From positions 634,615 to 698,614 of the forward strand of contig WELA01010114.1 of assembly GCA_009602735.1 (NCBI GenBank): a stretch of 64,000 bases of DNA. Direction: 5' to 3'. Source of the stretch: Mesotaenium endlicherianum. Taxonomy: Eukaryota > Streptophyta > Zygnematophyceae > Zygnematales > Mesotaeniaceae. The notes under the pieces are model-generated. The model saw nothing but the letters and a program-made list of their open reading frames with translations, was not told the origin of the DNA and searched no databases. Below are positions 34,101-46,800 of this stretch, piece after piece. Position numbers and translations under genes: made by a program. Position 1 is the first letter of the stretch; every line of letters starts with the position of its first letter.

Positions 34101-37100
34101 AAATCCCGTGGCAGCCGCTATAGCAAAGTTGACCCCACCACAAGGAGTTCCCGCAAATGAGTGGGCAGCCTTCCTAATGACCGTCCACAACCAAGTGGGC
34201 TTGGCCACCTATGAAGCAACCGTGCAAGCGTCAAGAGAAGCTATGGCTGCCATGGTTGCCCCTATTGCGAGCAATGCTCAAAATCCAGCCCCGGCTCAAG
34301 CGCCTCCACAAGAGCCAACGAGAGCAAGGAAACTCATCAAGCCCGGCAAACCCGACACTTTCAACCCCGGGAAAGGTGCCAACCTGAATTTATGGCTCTA
34401 CCAAGTGGAGACGTACCTCGCATTCCTTGAAGTACCCGAGGAGGACTACGTTCCCTTTGCCGTTACCTTACTTAGAGGAGCAGCAACATCATGGTGGCGT
34501 AACTATCAAGCGGCTATATATCAAGCTATGGCGCACCCCATGCTCGGCCAAGAGCCCCCACCATCATATGCAAGATGGGCAGATTTTCGTGAGGCCCTCA
34601 AGAAGCAATTCATGCCCATCAATGCGGAGAAGATTGCCCGAGGAAAGCTCCACCATCTCAAGCAAACGACGTCCGTTCAAGAGTATACATCCAGATTTCA
34701 CGCCCTCACTCTTGAGATCCCCAACATGTCTCTCGAGGAGAAGATTGACCGCTACATCTTTGGCCTCAAACCCAAGGTGGCAAAGGAAGTGGAGTTACGC
34801 GACTTGACGGACTTCTCAAAGATCATTGAAGTGGCCCAAAAGGTGGATACCTTGGATTTCAAGCACTCCGTGCCTTCATCTTCACGGGTACCGACGACGC
34901 GGGTGTACGCAGCCCCTTCCACATCCGAATCTGGACCCACACCCATGGAAATCGGAGTTATTAAAAGGGACCCCGCGGCTGCCCGGAAGAGTGGAAGACC
35001 CTCCAATGACACTTATGATGCAAGAAACCAGCAAGGAGTGAAAGCAAGACTCTCCCCGGCTGAAAAAGAAGCTCTCATGACGGCTGGACTATGCTTCTAT
35101 TGCAAGGAAAAGGGCCATCGTGCACTTTCATGCCCCAAAAAGTTGTCAAAAAACGGACAGCGCCGGTAGGCCAGGAGCCTACCACCCCAAGACCCACTTC
35201 ACGAGAAGGCAACACGCCAAGTGAGGTGGAGACCCCCGTTGAAGACGACGTTCCAGCCCCAATGAGTTTGAGAGGTTACCTTGGAGGAGAGAAGGTCCAC
35301 ATCTTGGTGGATAGCGGAGCTCAAGGCAACTTCATTGCTGCAGATTTTGCCACCAAGCACGGTATTACTATGCGAACTCTTGACCACGACGAGGAGATTA
35401 TGATGCCCGATGGATTCTCCTATACTACCCCTTCCAAGAAGACGTACCCCTTGGCACTCTCTATCAAGTCCTTCAAGGATAGAGTAGTGTTCTCCCCCAT
35501 GCAATTGGGCAAGTACGACGTCATCCTAGGGACGCCTTGGTTGACCAAGCACAACCCCCAAGTTGATTGGAGGACCGGTACTATCAAGATCAAGAATGAC
35601 ATCACTTCAAGAATCTGTATTTTGCGCGCAATCCAGAATATCCAGACCCAAGACATCCAGAAGCCGGCACACGAGATACTATTGTCCGCCCTCCAACTCA
35701 AGAGACTTGTGAGGAAGGGACACGAGCTTCTTTTGGCCTTGATCACGCCAAAAGACATCAAGAAAGACATCGAGAGTCAAGAAGGCAGCCCCGTTCCCAA
35801 GGAGATACAAGAAGTCTTAGAGGACTACAAAGAAGTGTTCTCCCCGGAATTGCCCAAGGGCCTACCCCCCAAAAGATTCGTAGACCACAAGATAGAGTTG
35901 GAGCCCGGAAGCAAGCCCATCTCTCGGCCTACGTTCAAAATGTCATACACGGAGCTAGACGAAGTCAAGAAGCAAATCAAGGAGCTACTGGAGCATGGCT
36001 TCATTCGACCTAGCAAGTCGCCATTTGGAGCCCCGGTGCTATTTGTCAAGAAGAAAGATGGTACCTTGAGGATGTGTGTGGACTATCGCGCCCTCAACAA
36101 GATCACCATCAAGAATCGATACCCGCTGCCGCGCATGGATGAGCTCATGGACCGGCTGGTTGGAGCCAAGTACTTCACGAAGATTGACTTACGGAGCGGC
36201 TACCACCAGATTCGCATCGCAGAACCGGACATAGAGAAGACGGCATTCAGGACAAGATATGGACATTTTGAGTTCATGGTCCTGCCATTTGGACTCACCA
36301 ACGCGCCAGCAACTTTCATGACTATGATGAACACCATATTTCAGCCCATGTTGGACAGATTTGTGGTGGTATTCATCGATGACATCCTTATCTACAGCAA
36401 GACCCTTGAAGAGCATGCGAGACACTTGAAAGAAGTCCTTGAAGTATTGAAGCAAAACAAGCTATTTGCGAAGGAGTCAAAGTGCGAGTTTGCCAAACAA
36501 GAAGTGGAGTTCCTAGGTCTCCACGTGACTGCTGATGGCATCAAGATAGACCCCAAGAAGACCACGGTGGTGGAGGAATGGCCAACCCCCACGACCAAGA
36601 AAGAACTCCAGTCATTCTTGGGATTTGCCAATTGGTACAGAAAATTCATCTCAGGCTTCTCGCACATAGCAGCCCCCCAAACAGATCTACTCAAGAAGGA
36701 CAGGCTATATACATGGACCGAGAAAGAGGAAGAGGCATTTCAAGAGTTAAAGCGAAGATTGACCACATCCCCGGTGCTCACACTCCCAAGTCCAAACCCA
36801 GATTGGCCCTTCCACGTCATCACCGATGCATCTTCCTATGCAATAGGAGCAATCCTGCTTCAAGACCAAGGCAAGGGACTGCAGCCCATCGCCTACGAGT
36901 CAAGGAAGCTAAATCCAGCCGAGCAAAATTATACAACCACGGAGCGAGAGGCATTGGCGATTGTACATGCCTTGAAGGTTTGGCGCTGCTACGTTGAAGG
37001 ACGCAAAGTACTGGTCACCACGGACCACGAGGCGTTAAAGCACCTCCAAACGCAGCCGTATCTCTCAAGGAGACAAGCAAGATGGAGCGGATACTTGCAA

Positions 37101-40100
37101 CAATACAACATCACGATTCAGTACCAGCCCGGCAAGACAAACCCGGCTGACCCCCTCTCAAGACTGCAATTAAATGCAGTGATGGTATCCCTGAAGACAG
37201 ATCTGGAAGCTCGATTTTCAGCCGCCTATGAAAGAGACCCTTACTACAAGAACGGAGAAGCAGCCTTGGACCCATGCAAGAAGCAAGAAGGCAATTATTG
37301 GGTGAGGCAAGATACGGGCCAGAGATGTGTTCCTAATGACTTAGACCTCCGGCTCTTGCTTCTACGAGAAGCACACGACAACCCTCTTGGAGGACACTTT
37401 GGAATCCTAAGGACCACGGGCGTTCTAGCTAGGACTTATTGTTGGCCAGGCATGTCTAAGCAAGTCAAGGAGTACTGCAGGAGCTGTGACACATGCCAAA
37501 GAATCAAGCCATCATCGCAAAAGGCGGGAGGACTCCTCCAACCACTACCAATCCCCGAAAGACAATGGACGGACATCTCAATGGACCTTATCGTGGACTT
37601 GCCCGTGACACCTCGAGGCCATAATGCAATACTCACGGCGGTGGACAGACTTACGAAGATGGCTCATTTTATTCCCACCACGACTAAGGCTACAGCACCA
37701 CAACTTGCAAGACTCATCTTTGACAACATCTTCCGACTCCATGGACTACCATCAAGAATTGTGTCAGATAGAGATCCAAGATTCACAAGCCATTTCTGGA
37801 AAAATCTCTTCAAGAACTTGGGTACATCGCTGGATATGTCTACTGCCTACCACCCACAATCAGATGGGCAAACCGAGCGTATGAATCGTACTCTAAAGAC
37901 CTCTTTAAAGGCCTACGTGTCTACTCTCGAGCAAGACTGGGACATGTACTTGACCCCCCTGGAGTTTGCCTACAACAACACTACGCAGGCCTCTACCCAA
38001 GAGTCCCCATTCTTCCTCAACTATGGCTTCCATCCGACCACGCCACTGAGCTTCACGGCTGGCCATGATGAAGTACCTGCAGCCACAGATTTTATGGAGA
38101 CATTAGAAGCAGCCCTTACAGCAGCGAAGAAAGCTCTACAACACGCGCAAGATGCTCAAGCAAGAGTGGCGAACAGATCCAGAAGAGAAATTACGTACAG
38201 AGTGGGTGACAACGTGTTACTATCATCCAAGAACATTTCCCTGAACAACAGGCCTGCCGGCAGCAAGTTCTCTCCCAAGTATTTGGGACCCTTCAAGATT
38301 ATCCAGCAAGTCAACCCCGTTGCTTTCAAGCTAGAACTTCCCCAGACTATGCACATCGACCCCGTATTCCACGCTTCCCTCTTCAAGCCATATGTGCAAC
38401 CCGACAACAAGTTCCCAGGACGTGTGACAACCCCACCAGCCCCAACAATAGTGGATGATCATTTGGAGTACGAAGTGGAAGACATAGTGGCTATGAGAAA
38501 TTTCAGGAGACAGCAGCAATACTTGATCAAGTGGAAAGGATATCCAGATTCGGAGAATAGTTGGGTGGCGGCGCACTACCTTGACAAAGTTCAGAGAAAG
38601 TTGAAGCGCTTCCATGCCGCCAACCCCCATCTTGGACCAGCCCCAAGTCTCTCTACTAGAAGCCCGAAGACTTCAGGGAGGCAGCCTGCCACCATCAAGA
38701 AGCAGCAGAAGACCCCTTGGAGGCAGCCTGCAAGAACAAGAAAGAGGAAAAATTGACATTAGACACTCTTCTCTTCTTGCAGTTTCTGGACAGAAAACTA
38801 AAACTGCTATTGGTAATAGGTCTCTGCATAAAATACTTTGAAAATTTACCTGGCTGGAGTCCATGAGTAGCCGGTCATTTAAAGTCCAAGTTTGCTCAAT
38901 TTGGAGCACTGGTGAGAGAGATATGATGCCCTAAGTAAAAGGGGGTCAGGCTGCTGGCATTGTTAGGGCAGAATATGCCTTCTGACATTGTGCCCTCCCC
39001 TGAACTTGGAATGCTCTGAAACTCAAGACTCTGGTAAAACATCTTACAGCGCCCAGTTTGAGACTTAGTTTACAGAATTTGGAGAAGTATAGAAGGACTT
39101 ATGATTTTCAGAAGTTTCTGCACAGATTTGGAGGAGTGCCTACTCTCTCAGCTCTCAACGACACTCCAGAAATGAGAATGCTCTCAAATTTGGTGACCCG
39201 GTAGAGTTCTCCGACGCGGTCCGTCTGGCACTCGAATTTTCAGATTTGGAGCAGTTCTGTGGCCGCTATGAATTTTTGAGTTCGTGGCAGATTCTGGGCC
39301 AACTTGTACAATTTTCTTTATCATTAAGGAGTAGGCTAGCCAATAAGGTCACACCACCTACGACCTTGCCTAGTCTACCTTACATGTGTAGCACCTGACT
39401 TGGCGCCTTTGACTAGTCCTCTTCACATGTGTGGCATCTGACTTGAAACTGTTGACTAGTTTGCTCCACATGTGTAAGACCTGACTTGACGCGCCGAGAC
39501 GTCGCTTTTTCTATCGGGGGGGTGATGTAGTGATTTGAGTTATTATATATTAGTTTGCATATATTTTAATGTTTTCAAATATATTTGGAGTAGTATTGTG
39601 TGGAGTCAAGTGTGAATAGGTACTCTAGTAACTTGGTTCATGTCCTTTGAACCTTCCAAGGCATTTTCGAAGTTAGAGGAAAGACCTAGAAGAACTCCAT
39701 GTGGCAAAAGTCAAATGTGCCATTTTTAGGTCAAAAGGACATGTGTACATTATTCTAGAAAGAGGTGGCAAGTTTTGGGATGTGTTGGGTGCCAACACAT
39801 CAACATACACCTTCCTAGAAATTACTTATGTAGCAAGTATATAAACAAGAGCTAGAACATAGAAAGACATTGCAGAATCACTCTTGTACTTGCCAAAATC
39901 CAGAAATATATTAACTTTCAAGAAGCCATCTCTCTTTCAAGAAGCTACCACTTGTGTTCAAAGATCCTTGTCTTGAATAGATAAACTATTCTGTTTTACT
40001 AAGTACTTTATCTATCTGTTTCACTACAAACTCGGACTAAGGACTTGGGCCTGCAGATCTAGCCTTTCAGTATATAGATTTGCAAGTAAGCAACTAACAT

Positions 40101-41835
40101 TCAATGTAAAATAAAATAGGCAGGCAACACCCAAGAAGCACCTGGCTATGACGACGACGGAGGACTCGTATTTTGAATTTTTGAGGAAGGGATGAAGGGG
40201 AGGAGTGTTTGTACCTTAGTGACCCTGAGCCACACCCAGCCGGAGCCAAATACACCCGCGCAAGCTTCTGCGTACTTGTGTTTGAAGTCATCAAACGAGC
40301 CAAATGCAGACTCAAGCTTTGACTTCAGCTCGCCTTGGGGAGCCGCCGTCCTGCTGCTGGCTGGCTTTGCATCAAGTACCAGAACAACGAGTGGTTGTAA
40401 TGCCCCCCTCCTGCATGAGCTCATTCGAGGAACAGGTGAGACGTTGAACCCCACTTACTATGCACTTTTTTTTGGTCCCCGGCACAACTCCTGGCCACCT
40501 GTCCCACTTCATACCATACTATCTGCATTCTCACTGTCCTTCAATAACTCCTCGTTCTTGCCTCGTGGTGTCAAGTGCACAATCCCAAACTAAGCGCATC
40601 GGCTTATGCCTGAAGGTTGACCTGTGGCACGCTTCCAAGCTTTTGTGAAAAGTCATGGCGAGTCAAAGTGACTAACTTCACAGATATTAACGGAGGCACA
40701 ACCTCAAGCAGCAAATTAACCTCCTCAAAATTGCACAACATAGCACCGCAAATTAGCCCCTCAATAAATTAGTCTCTATCTTTTGCTTATTAGTCTAGGA
40801 GATGATATGTATTTATTTCTAAGTTCATGCATGGTACATATACAGGCACTCAACATGTGCTCTTTATGCAGCTGAGCCACAGTAAAGTGCATGCGAAGTG
40901 TTCAACTTGCTGATGTAAGAGAGGCCAATAAGCGCCTGCGAGCTGGGGAAGCACTGATGCTGCCGACACGCCGGGCGCTCTGGCCATCACCACAATTGCA
41001 CTAGGATGCCCATGCAGCTAGTAGCCCACGGAAAAGAGGTCCTGATATTGACCTCTTGCGCACAAGCACACATAAATGGGCATCACGCAATTACAGGGGA
41101 CACTTGAAGTGACAAGAAGGAGCATATCATTGTTGCGGACAGACTGCCCTGCCTTGATTGCACCCTTTTGAAGCTCATGCAACCCCTTCCCCCGCAACTC
41201 CTCATGCTCCTGCTCCCAGAACAGCAGCATGATGCGTATACATGTTAGTAACGTACTTTTTCCTCACAAATGACCCAGTTGACTTTTATCGTCCAGCTGT
41301 CAGGGACAACGCACGTGATACGAACAAGGCCCAGCATACACTTCCAACCAGACAGCAGAGACTGGCATGTGCACCTCAGGAAGTGGCATACTCCTTGTTT
41401 TGTACATTCCTCGTTCTATTCCCTCTTCTGCAAGTCATACCCATGTGTAGGAAACAGGCACAGCGACAAAGCTGACTTGGAGGCAAACTTTAGACTGAAC
41501 CGAAGATATTGGTAAGTGATGTGTCCCGTCCTTGGCTCTTATGGCTATGGGCCGTGACTTTTTGACTGCTCCATGCAATAGCACCTGGAGCAATTTCAAC
41601 TACAATTCCCACACTGAGGTAATACGTGATTAGGTAATTACGGCGGCCCACCATTCTAATCAAGCAAATGCAGGTGTGCTAGCGAATATGGCGTGCACAG
41701 ATACTTGCCTGTAGGGCCTTATTGAGACCAGTAACGTATGCCTTACGATGACCGGTGTGATGGACCAGCATGGTCTTCTCATCAATGACGGGCTCCAGGG
41801 CATCATATGCATAAGGAAGGTCTGGCAGCTTGAAA
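31191..41835 (-). CDS. iron/manganese superoxide dismutase, multi-exon, with frame disruptions
   Basis: Converts superoxide to oxygen and hydrogen peroxide. Five exons on the minus strand: 41709-41835 ('[15 protein letters not shown]', '[18 protein letters not shown]'), 41128-41209 ('[16 protein letters not shown]', 'SVRNN'), 40215-40410 ('[14 protein letters not shown]', then in another frame '[19 protein letters not shown]' and 'GSGWVWL'), 32329-32465 ('[17 protein letters not shown]' plus about 30 extra residues) and 31191-31548 ('[13 protein letters not shown]', then in another frame '[18 protein letters not shown]'). The metal ligands (His in VHH, His in NHSLFW, Asp and His in DVWEH) are all present. 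Exons 3 and 5 each contain a one-base frame change. Intron 1 has a GC donor and intron 2 an AT donor. The 5' exon or transit peptide was not found. Copy B of the chromovirus lies in intron 4, in opposite orientation. It is either a decaying gene or has local sequence errors. Confidence 0.85.
33349..33851 (+). repeat. 5' LTR of copy B
   Basis: 503 bp, TGTAGTGA...TCACTACA ends, with the same TATA-like box as copy A. Confidence 0.95.
33853..33864 (+). other. primer-binding site, copy B
   Basis: TGGTATCGGAGC, identical to copy A and in the same position relative to the LTR. Confidence 0.7.
33889..35169 (+). CDS. gag: gag polyprotein, copy B (426 aa)
   Basis: Same length and essentially the same protein as the copy A Gag: tandem Pro/Gln-rich repeats at the N-terminus, a central retrotransposon Gag domain and a C-terminal CCHC knuckle. 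Overlaps pol by 79 nt in the same -1 arrangement. Confidence 0.95.
   Translation: MADPQDQQQAFEGSPSSPRHPPPAPMGEPTQENLQQQEAPQGGAHPPPASMGEPTQGNLQQQEAPQGGAPSNPVAAAIAKLTPPQGVPANEWAAFLMTVHNQVGLATYEATVQASREAMAAMVAPIASNAQNPAPAQAPPQEPTRARKLIKPGKPDTFNPGKGANLNLWLYQVETYLAFLEVPEEDYVPFAVTLLRGAATSWWRNYQAAIYQAMAHPMLGQEPPPSYARWADFREALKKQFMPINAEKIARGKLHHLKQTTSVQEYTSRFHALTLEIPNMSLEEKIDRYIFGLKPKVAKEVELRDLTDFSKIIEVAQKVDTLDFKHSVPSSSRVPTTRVYAAPSTSESGPTPMEIGVIKRDPAAARKSGRPSNDTYDARNQQGVKARLSPAEKEALMTAGLCFYCKEKGHRALSCPKKLSKNGQRR
35091..38756 (+). CDS. pol: pol polyprotein with chromodomain, copy B (1,221 codons open)
   Basis: Protease, reverse transcriptase, RNase H, integrase and chromodomain in the same positions as copy A, with only a handful of amino-acid differences. 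The active-site boxes (DSGA, FIDD) and the integrase and chromodomain motifs are present. Looks whole. Confidence 0.96.
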   Translation: MLLLQGKGPSCTFMPQKVVKKRTAPVGQEPTTPRPTSREGNTPSEVETPVEDDVPAPMSLRGYLGGEKVHILVDSGAQGNFIAADFATKHGITMRTLDHDEEIMMPDGFSYTTPSKKTYPLALSIKSFKDRVVFSPMQLGKYDVILGTPWLTKHNPQVDWRTGTIKIKNDITSRICILRAIQNIQTQDIQKPAHEILLSALQLKRLVRKGHELLLALITPKDIKKDIESQEGSPVPKEIQEVLEDYKEVFSPELPKGLPPKRFVDHKIELEPGSKPISRPTFKMSYTELDEVKKQIKELLEHGFIRPSKSPFGAPVLFVKKKDGTLRMCVDYRALNKITIKNRYPLPRMDELMDRLVGAKYFTKIDLRSGYHQIRIAEPDIEKTAFRTRYGHFEFMVLPFGLTNAPATFMTMMNTIFQPMLDRFVVVFIDDILIYSKTLEEHARHLKEVLEVLKQNKLFAKESKCEFAKQEVEFLGLHVTADGIKIDPKKTTVVEEWPTPTTKKELQSFLGFANWYRKFISGFSHIAAPQTDLLKKDRLYTWTEKEEEAFQELKRRLTTSPVLTLPSPNPDWPFHVITDASSYAIGAILLQDQGKGLQPIAYESRKLNPAEQNYTTTEREALAIVHALKVWRCYVEGRKVLVTTDHEALKHLQTQPYLSRRQARWSGYLQQYNITIQYQPGKTNPADPLSRLQLNAVMVSLKTDLEARFSAAYERDPYYKNGEAALDPCKKQEGNYWVRQDTGQRCVPNDLDLRLLLLREAHDNPLGGHFGILRTTGVLARTYCWPGMSKQVKEYCRSCDTCQRIKPSSQKAGGLLQPLPIPERQWTDISMDLIVDLPVTPRGHNAILTAVDRLTKMAHFIPTTTKATAPQLARLIFDNIFRLHGLPSRIVSDRDPRFTSHFWKNLFKNLGTSLDMSTAYHPQSDGQTERMNRTLKTSLKAYVSTLEQDWDMYLTPLEFAYNNTTQASTQESPFFLNYGFHPTTPLSFTAGHDEVPAATDFMETLEAALTAAKKALQHAQDAQARVANRSRREITYRVGDNVLLSSKNISLNNRPAGSKFSPKYLGPFKIIQQVNPVAFKLELPQTMHIDPVFHASLFKPYVQPDNKFPGRVTTPPAPTIVDDHLEYEVEDIVAMRNFRRQQQYLIKWKGYPDSENSWVAAHYLDKVQRKLKRFHAANPHLGPAPSLSTRSPKTSGRQPATIKKQQKTPWRQPARTRKRKN
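39514..39525 (+). other. polypurine tract, copy B
   Basis: TCGGGGGGGTGA immediately before the 3' LTR, as in copy A. Confidence 0.8.
39526..40028 (+). repeat. 3' LTR of copy B
   Basis: 503 bp, followed by the AACTC target duplication. SOD intron sequence resumes directly. Confidence 0.95.
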
Positions 41836-42758
41836 TCAAGGGCAGCTGCATACAAGCACGGGATAAGAGGTCAACAGTGCATGTAGACATGGCATCAAAG
41901 TGCCCACACTGCACGATATACGATACATTGACTTAGCAAAGTGTTCAGGTTGACTTCAAAGACACCATGCGACACACCCTGCATGACCTGAAAGAAAGTT
42001 GTGAAGCAGCATGCATATGACCACCTTCAGCACGTACTGTCTACTTTTTTTCTTCTACTCTTTGGCCTCACCTTTAGATTCCCTGAGGTCCTATAGAAGG
42101 AAAATGCTTCTCCTGTAACAACGTGCGTTCAGCATGCTGACGTAAATTAGCAACAACATGGCAGATACATTTCTCGCAATGAATCACATGCCCACCTTGC
42201 CCACTGCTCAGACCTCTCCCCTGTTGAACGGCTGTGACGAGCCATGGAGTCCTTGACAATTGGTGACAGGTAACACTCTTCAGAGAGAACACTGCACGCC
42301 GTAAGACCACCATCATGCCACAGGCTAACAGTGCTAAACCTTGTAGAGCCTGGAATAGATCTCCGGATACCCAATTCACCCGCGACATTGCCGAGTTCGT
42401 AGCAAACATGCACGAACAAGACCGGCTGAGGGTACGTGTCTCTTAGCATGCCGCTCTCTGTCCACACGCTCATTTCATCTTGTGCGCGCATGTGAGCACA
42501 ACAATCAACGACCTTGATGCCAGAAATTTCACTTGTAAGAGATGTCATTAGCCTCAAGAGCGGATGTTACCGTGGCGTTGAGAGTGGACTCTGAAGGGCG
42601 CCTTCTGCGAGTGATGGGATGTCAGTGGTCCACTCTCTGCAGGGGTTGGGTTTGAATTGTGTGAACAATGTAATGAGACAGTGGACTATAGGTAGGCAAG
42701 GGCTCTTCAGTCGAACTATTCTCCTCACGCCTCCCTGCTCTGTTTTTGCCTGCTACAG

Positions 42759-42968
42759 ATATTCAAGATGGAGGATGTAAGTATGGGCATGCGGGTTGTC
42801 CAGTATGCGGCAGCAAATCATACTGTGCACTATGTGCACGACTGGAAGTATGTTCAGTTTGGGTGCCTAGAAGACTACATCACAGCTCATTACCAATCCC
42901 CACGCCAGATGGTGTGCATGTGGGGAAAATTGAGTCATGGAGAGGCCAAGTGTTGCAATCAAAGGTAG
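42759..42968 (+). CDS. glycosyltransferase family 31 (beta-1,3-galactosyltransferase-like), C-terminal exon only
   Basis: The family transfers galactose or N-acetylglucosamine in the Golgi. After a 'tgctacag' acceptor the exon reads '[19 protein letters not shown]', then '[20 protein letters not shown]' and '[14 protein letters not shown]', and stops at about 42968. The EDV box, the 'GC...YI.AHYQSP' box and the terminal CC match plant and animal GT31 C-termini as I know them. The upstream exons with the DxD motif were not found in the 800 bp to the left, which otherwise lies beside the minus-strand SOD gene. It may be a stranded exon or the end of a gene with distant exons. Confidence 0.6.
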   Translation: MFKMEDVSMGMRVVQYAAANHTVHYVHDWKYVQFGCLEDYITAHYQSPRQMVCMWGKLSHGEAKCCNQR

Positions 42969-43850
42969 ACATTTTGTTGAGGGCATGAGAGCTTCTCCCA
43001 CTCTCTCTCTCAACGTGCTCCACAGCACCTTGTGGGAAACAATACTGTCCATCTGGTATTGGTGATATATTGGTCGATCCTACTCCATGTTTCCTGTAAG
43101 GATGTAGAAGCATTGTAGAGAGAGGTTCTTTTCTAAGAAAGTCCTGGTATTAATCCGTCTTGTTCCTGCCTTTAATGCCTAGTAAACTAGCTAGCAATAG
43201 TCTCTCAAGTGGATATCTTAGACATCTAGGATTGATAGCCGAATTGATACAAAGTAATGTAGGGGGCTGTTACGTGGAGGTAATTGGTACTTCCAATGGC
43301 ATGATTGCGAAAGGAGGTTCTGGCATCTGATCATATTTTTCTCTACTGAAGATTTTCGTCCACCCCCTTTATTGCAGCTTATTGAAGCTGTGCAGAATGG
43401 TACATTGCCCAACAATGTGGCTTCAAAGAACGTCTGTATTCTTTGCAGCATAAACTTTGCAACTGCCTAACTTCCTAAAGCTGATGACAATGATGGCATA
43501 AGTGGTAGCCGCAGTGCGACGTCTTGTGCTATAGGATTGTTCTTGTACACCACCACTTGTCTAGCATCAAGGTCAAATACCGCAGTGCACACCGTGACAG
43601 TCTGAGGGCCTGCAGTCATGGGGCCACAAATATACGAGTTAGCTTGTTCTGCACCACCTGCCCATGACTAAGCATTTGATTCCAAGAGAACATGCAGCAG
43701 CAAATGAGAGAGCGAGCCAGTCAGAGGCACAAATAGAAACTTAAGAGTTGCTCCAGCCTGTGCAGTTGCATAAACAACGCGTCGTCAGCAAAATCTGATA
43801 TGCCTGAGACAAAATGGATGTAAATTTACAGAGAGAGGAATGAACCGCTA
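42969..43850. other. no recognisable gene
   Basis: 3' flank of the GT31 exon and of the C45 gene. No supported exon. Confidence 0.5.
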
Positions 43851-43869
43851 CCAGAAGCAGAAAAGGCAA

Positions 43870-46800
43870 GCATATTGGTGGGCCAGCAAAGATGAACCGC
43901 ATACATGGCTTTGATTACACAAGTGCACTTAGAACTCTCTTTTAACATGCGCTCAAAAGAGCATATCTTAATGCCGGAGCAAGCACAAAGTCTGAGGGCC
44001 ATCCTCATATTGTGCGCAAGCAAGATGCTAACACCCCTCGTGCTAGTATGTGCCAGCATGCTTACCATCTTGCTCCCGCCCTCGCATGTAGATGGGGAAC
44101 TCCTCGTCCTTGTCATCCCCCAACACCTGGTGATATGCGAGGGTACACGACGCGGTCACACAGAGAGAACAGCAGAGGTTTCTTCTACACCCAACACGCA
44201 ACCGCAAACTGTGATCGAGAGTGCAGGAGAGACACAGACACTGTCTGAAACAGCCCGCACACACACGACCAACATAAGCGACTAACACGCATTTCGACCT
44301 GCGACACATTGGTATGAGAAAGCCAGCATACAGTAGGTGAGAGATTCTCAACGACCAACCCCTGCGCAATAGGCAGCTGGTATGACTAGCGGCGTGGCAC
44401 AAATACTTTTGCAGAGTGTGGGGTTCAAGCACATTCTTGATAGAATGCAGAAGGGCATCAAAAGAACGTAAAAGAGAGAATGGAAATAGAAGCCATCGGA
44501 GTATACATAAGCGTTGTTATCCCCGGGTTGCAACCTGAAGCATGGCGGCAGCAGAGTAGGGCGGGGGCAGCTCTGACGCCCGCTGCTGCCGGTGCAGCGA
44601 GCTCTCATTCACCTTCTGCTCGTGCACGCCCGTCACACCCCATCCAAGCACACAACCAGCCCGCAGGCAAGAAGAGCACACAACATCAAGCGCCGTCTTC
44701 TTCCTGCGCACCTACCTCTACTACGGGCGCATGCCCCTCTGGCACATTACCTTGCATGCCAAGATTGAATCGTGCAAGCGTAGCTGAGCCAGCCAGCTGA
44801 CTTCCACGCGCATGGAGAGCAAAGAGGCACCAGCCTGGAAGTGCAGGGGCCCCCTACGGCAGGGGTGATGGGGGAGGGGGAGCGGAGGGAAGGAGAGGGG
44901 ACAGAGAGTATGCACCTACCTGCTGTAAATGGAGGCGGAGGTACATGTTGGCGTGGAAGTAGGGCTGGGCCCCAATGGGGAGCACGGCGAAGCGGGCGCG
45001 CGAGGCCGTCTCCACCGTCACCATGCGGCGCTCGCGCACGTCCATGATGTTGTAATTGTGGCCTGCTGCCAGATTGGGCAGTTGCACCCTCTGCATGCAC
45101 CATTTAGTACCCCTCTGTTTTTTTGTTGTAACTCTCCAGCCTGGGTCCCCTTCCTTCTGCCAACGTGTGGCATTTGCGCTGCCTCACTGCAGACTCGATT
45201 CCCAACTCCAGAATGTTCTTTTCGTATTCCCTATGATTAGCAGGCAACGTAAGTCGGTCACATAAGGGTAGCATGTAGTGCTGTCACAATGCCAGGTTGT
45301 CCCGGAGAAATGGAGGGGAGGCAAGGGCGGGAAGGGGCAGCACCTGCAAGGCATCTTCCAGGCTGCTGGCCTCCAGAAGATCGCGTGATACAAAGTTCCT
45401 TCCGATGCCTCCTGGCACGATCTCACAGGCCTCTGGCGGGGTTGCGTTCAGAGTAAACGCCTGCGCCAGCCATGCAAAGCAAGCTCTCACTGTCGCTCCC
45501 GAGTACTTGCCCTTCATGTATGCACTTGTGCTGAAGCCTTTCCCCTTCCGCATTCCACTCCCCCCCTGCTGCAGGTGCCCAGAGAGAGGGTGTGCAGAGA
45601 AGTACTCACAATCCCGTGACTGTTGAATCCAAAGGCACACGAAGGCAGCTCCCCAGCATACGTGAAAGCCGTGTACGATACGCCACTGTCCAGTGCAGCG
45701 TGCACCACGTACCTGCACACGCACGCACGCACACACACACATACACACACACACACACACACACTCGTGCCAGCTTGTGACTTGGACTCAAACCCCTCCC
45801 TCATTGCTGAAGCTGAGCCCACTTGTAACATCATTGGGGGCTACCAAGGCGGGCACACACACGTACGCACATGCGCCAGCTAGCAACTCTCTCCAGTGAC
45901 AGCAGATGCACGGCTATGAGCAGCAGCAACATAGTTCCACCTTCGTAATGCCCTGGAACGCGTTGGCGCACAAGAACACCAAAGTTGACATAAGATATCC
46001 CACTCTCAAACAGCATGTGCAGCACCTGCAAAGGTTATGCAGAGCAGCACAAGCCCTGCCCCTTCCTCTGCGTGGCCTTGCACAGAGTAGGAGGCAGCCA
46101 GCGCCAGAGGGCAAGAGGCGAGCTCACTCACGAGTGCCCTCTGACGGAGATGTCGGCGTCTTCGTTGTGGGCCACCAGAGCGGCCAATGGGCCACACAGC
46201 AGCAGGACAGAGCACTGGTCTGGCGCCGTCAGGAGCTCCTGTGCCTTCTTCTCCGGGACAAAGGGCCCAATTTCCTTCCTCAGGTTCACAAGTACCAGCT
46301 GCAACACACGACACAGGCAGAGCAGACGACAGATACGGCCCTTGTCAATGCTATCTCCAGCACTTGCCTGTACACCTCTAACCCAATTCGGCTCAAAATA
46401 GAGATCTGCACGTGCAGCTTGCGTTTGGTGCATCCAGGGTTGGCCATTGTCAAGTGAGGGGAAATCGATCATGCAGGTGAGGAACAGCAGTGGGATTATG
46501 CGCATATGTTGGTTTGCTACCAAGGAAGAGGAGAGAGGCACCACTTGTCCTTGCTGTGGTGTCCTGTCTGTGAAATAGTAAGTATGCTCCCATTGATTCA
46601 GAAAAAAAACGCATCATCTCCTTGTGCATATGCACGTGTTACAGAAAGGCATCCCCTTTATGTGCAGCACAAAGTGTCTTGCTTTCTTAAATCCACCTTC
46701 AAAAAAGGATGCATTGCATGCACACTTCTGCAAGTGCATTGAGGTCACTTGCAGATTTCACAGCACCACAATGGGCACCATGGTTGAAATAGTAAGCAAA

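Larger units (their letters stand above)
33349..40028 (+). mobile_element. Ty3/gypsy chromovirus, full length, copy B (6,680 bp), in SOD intron 4
   Basis: 503-bp LTRs at 33349-33851 and 39526-40028. The target duplication AACTC is at 33344-33348 and 40029-40033. The LTR pair differs at about five positions by eye. The long frames are open and the element looks whole. Internal sequence is almost identical to copy A. It lies antisense to the SOD gene. Confidence 0.97.
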
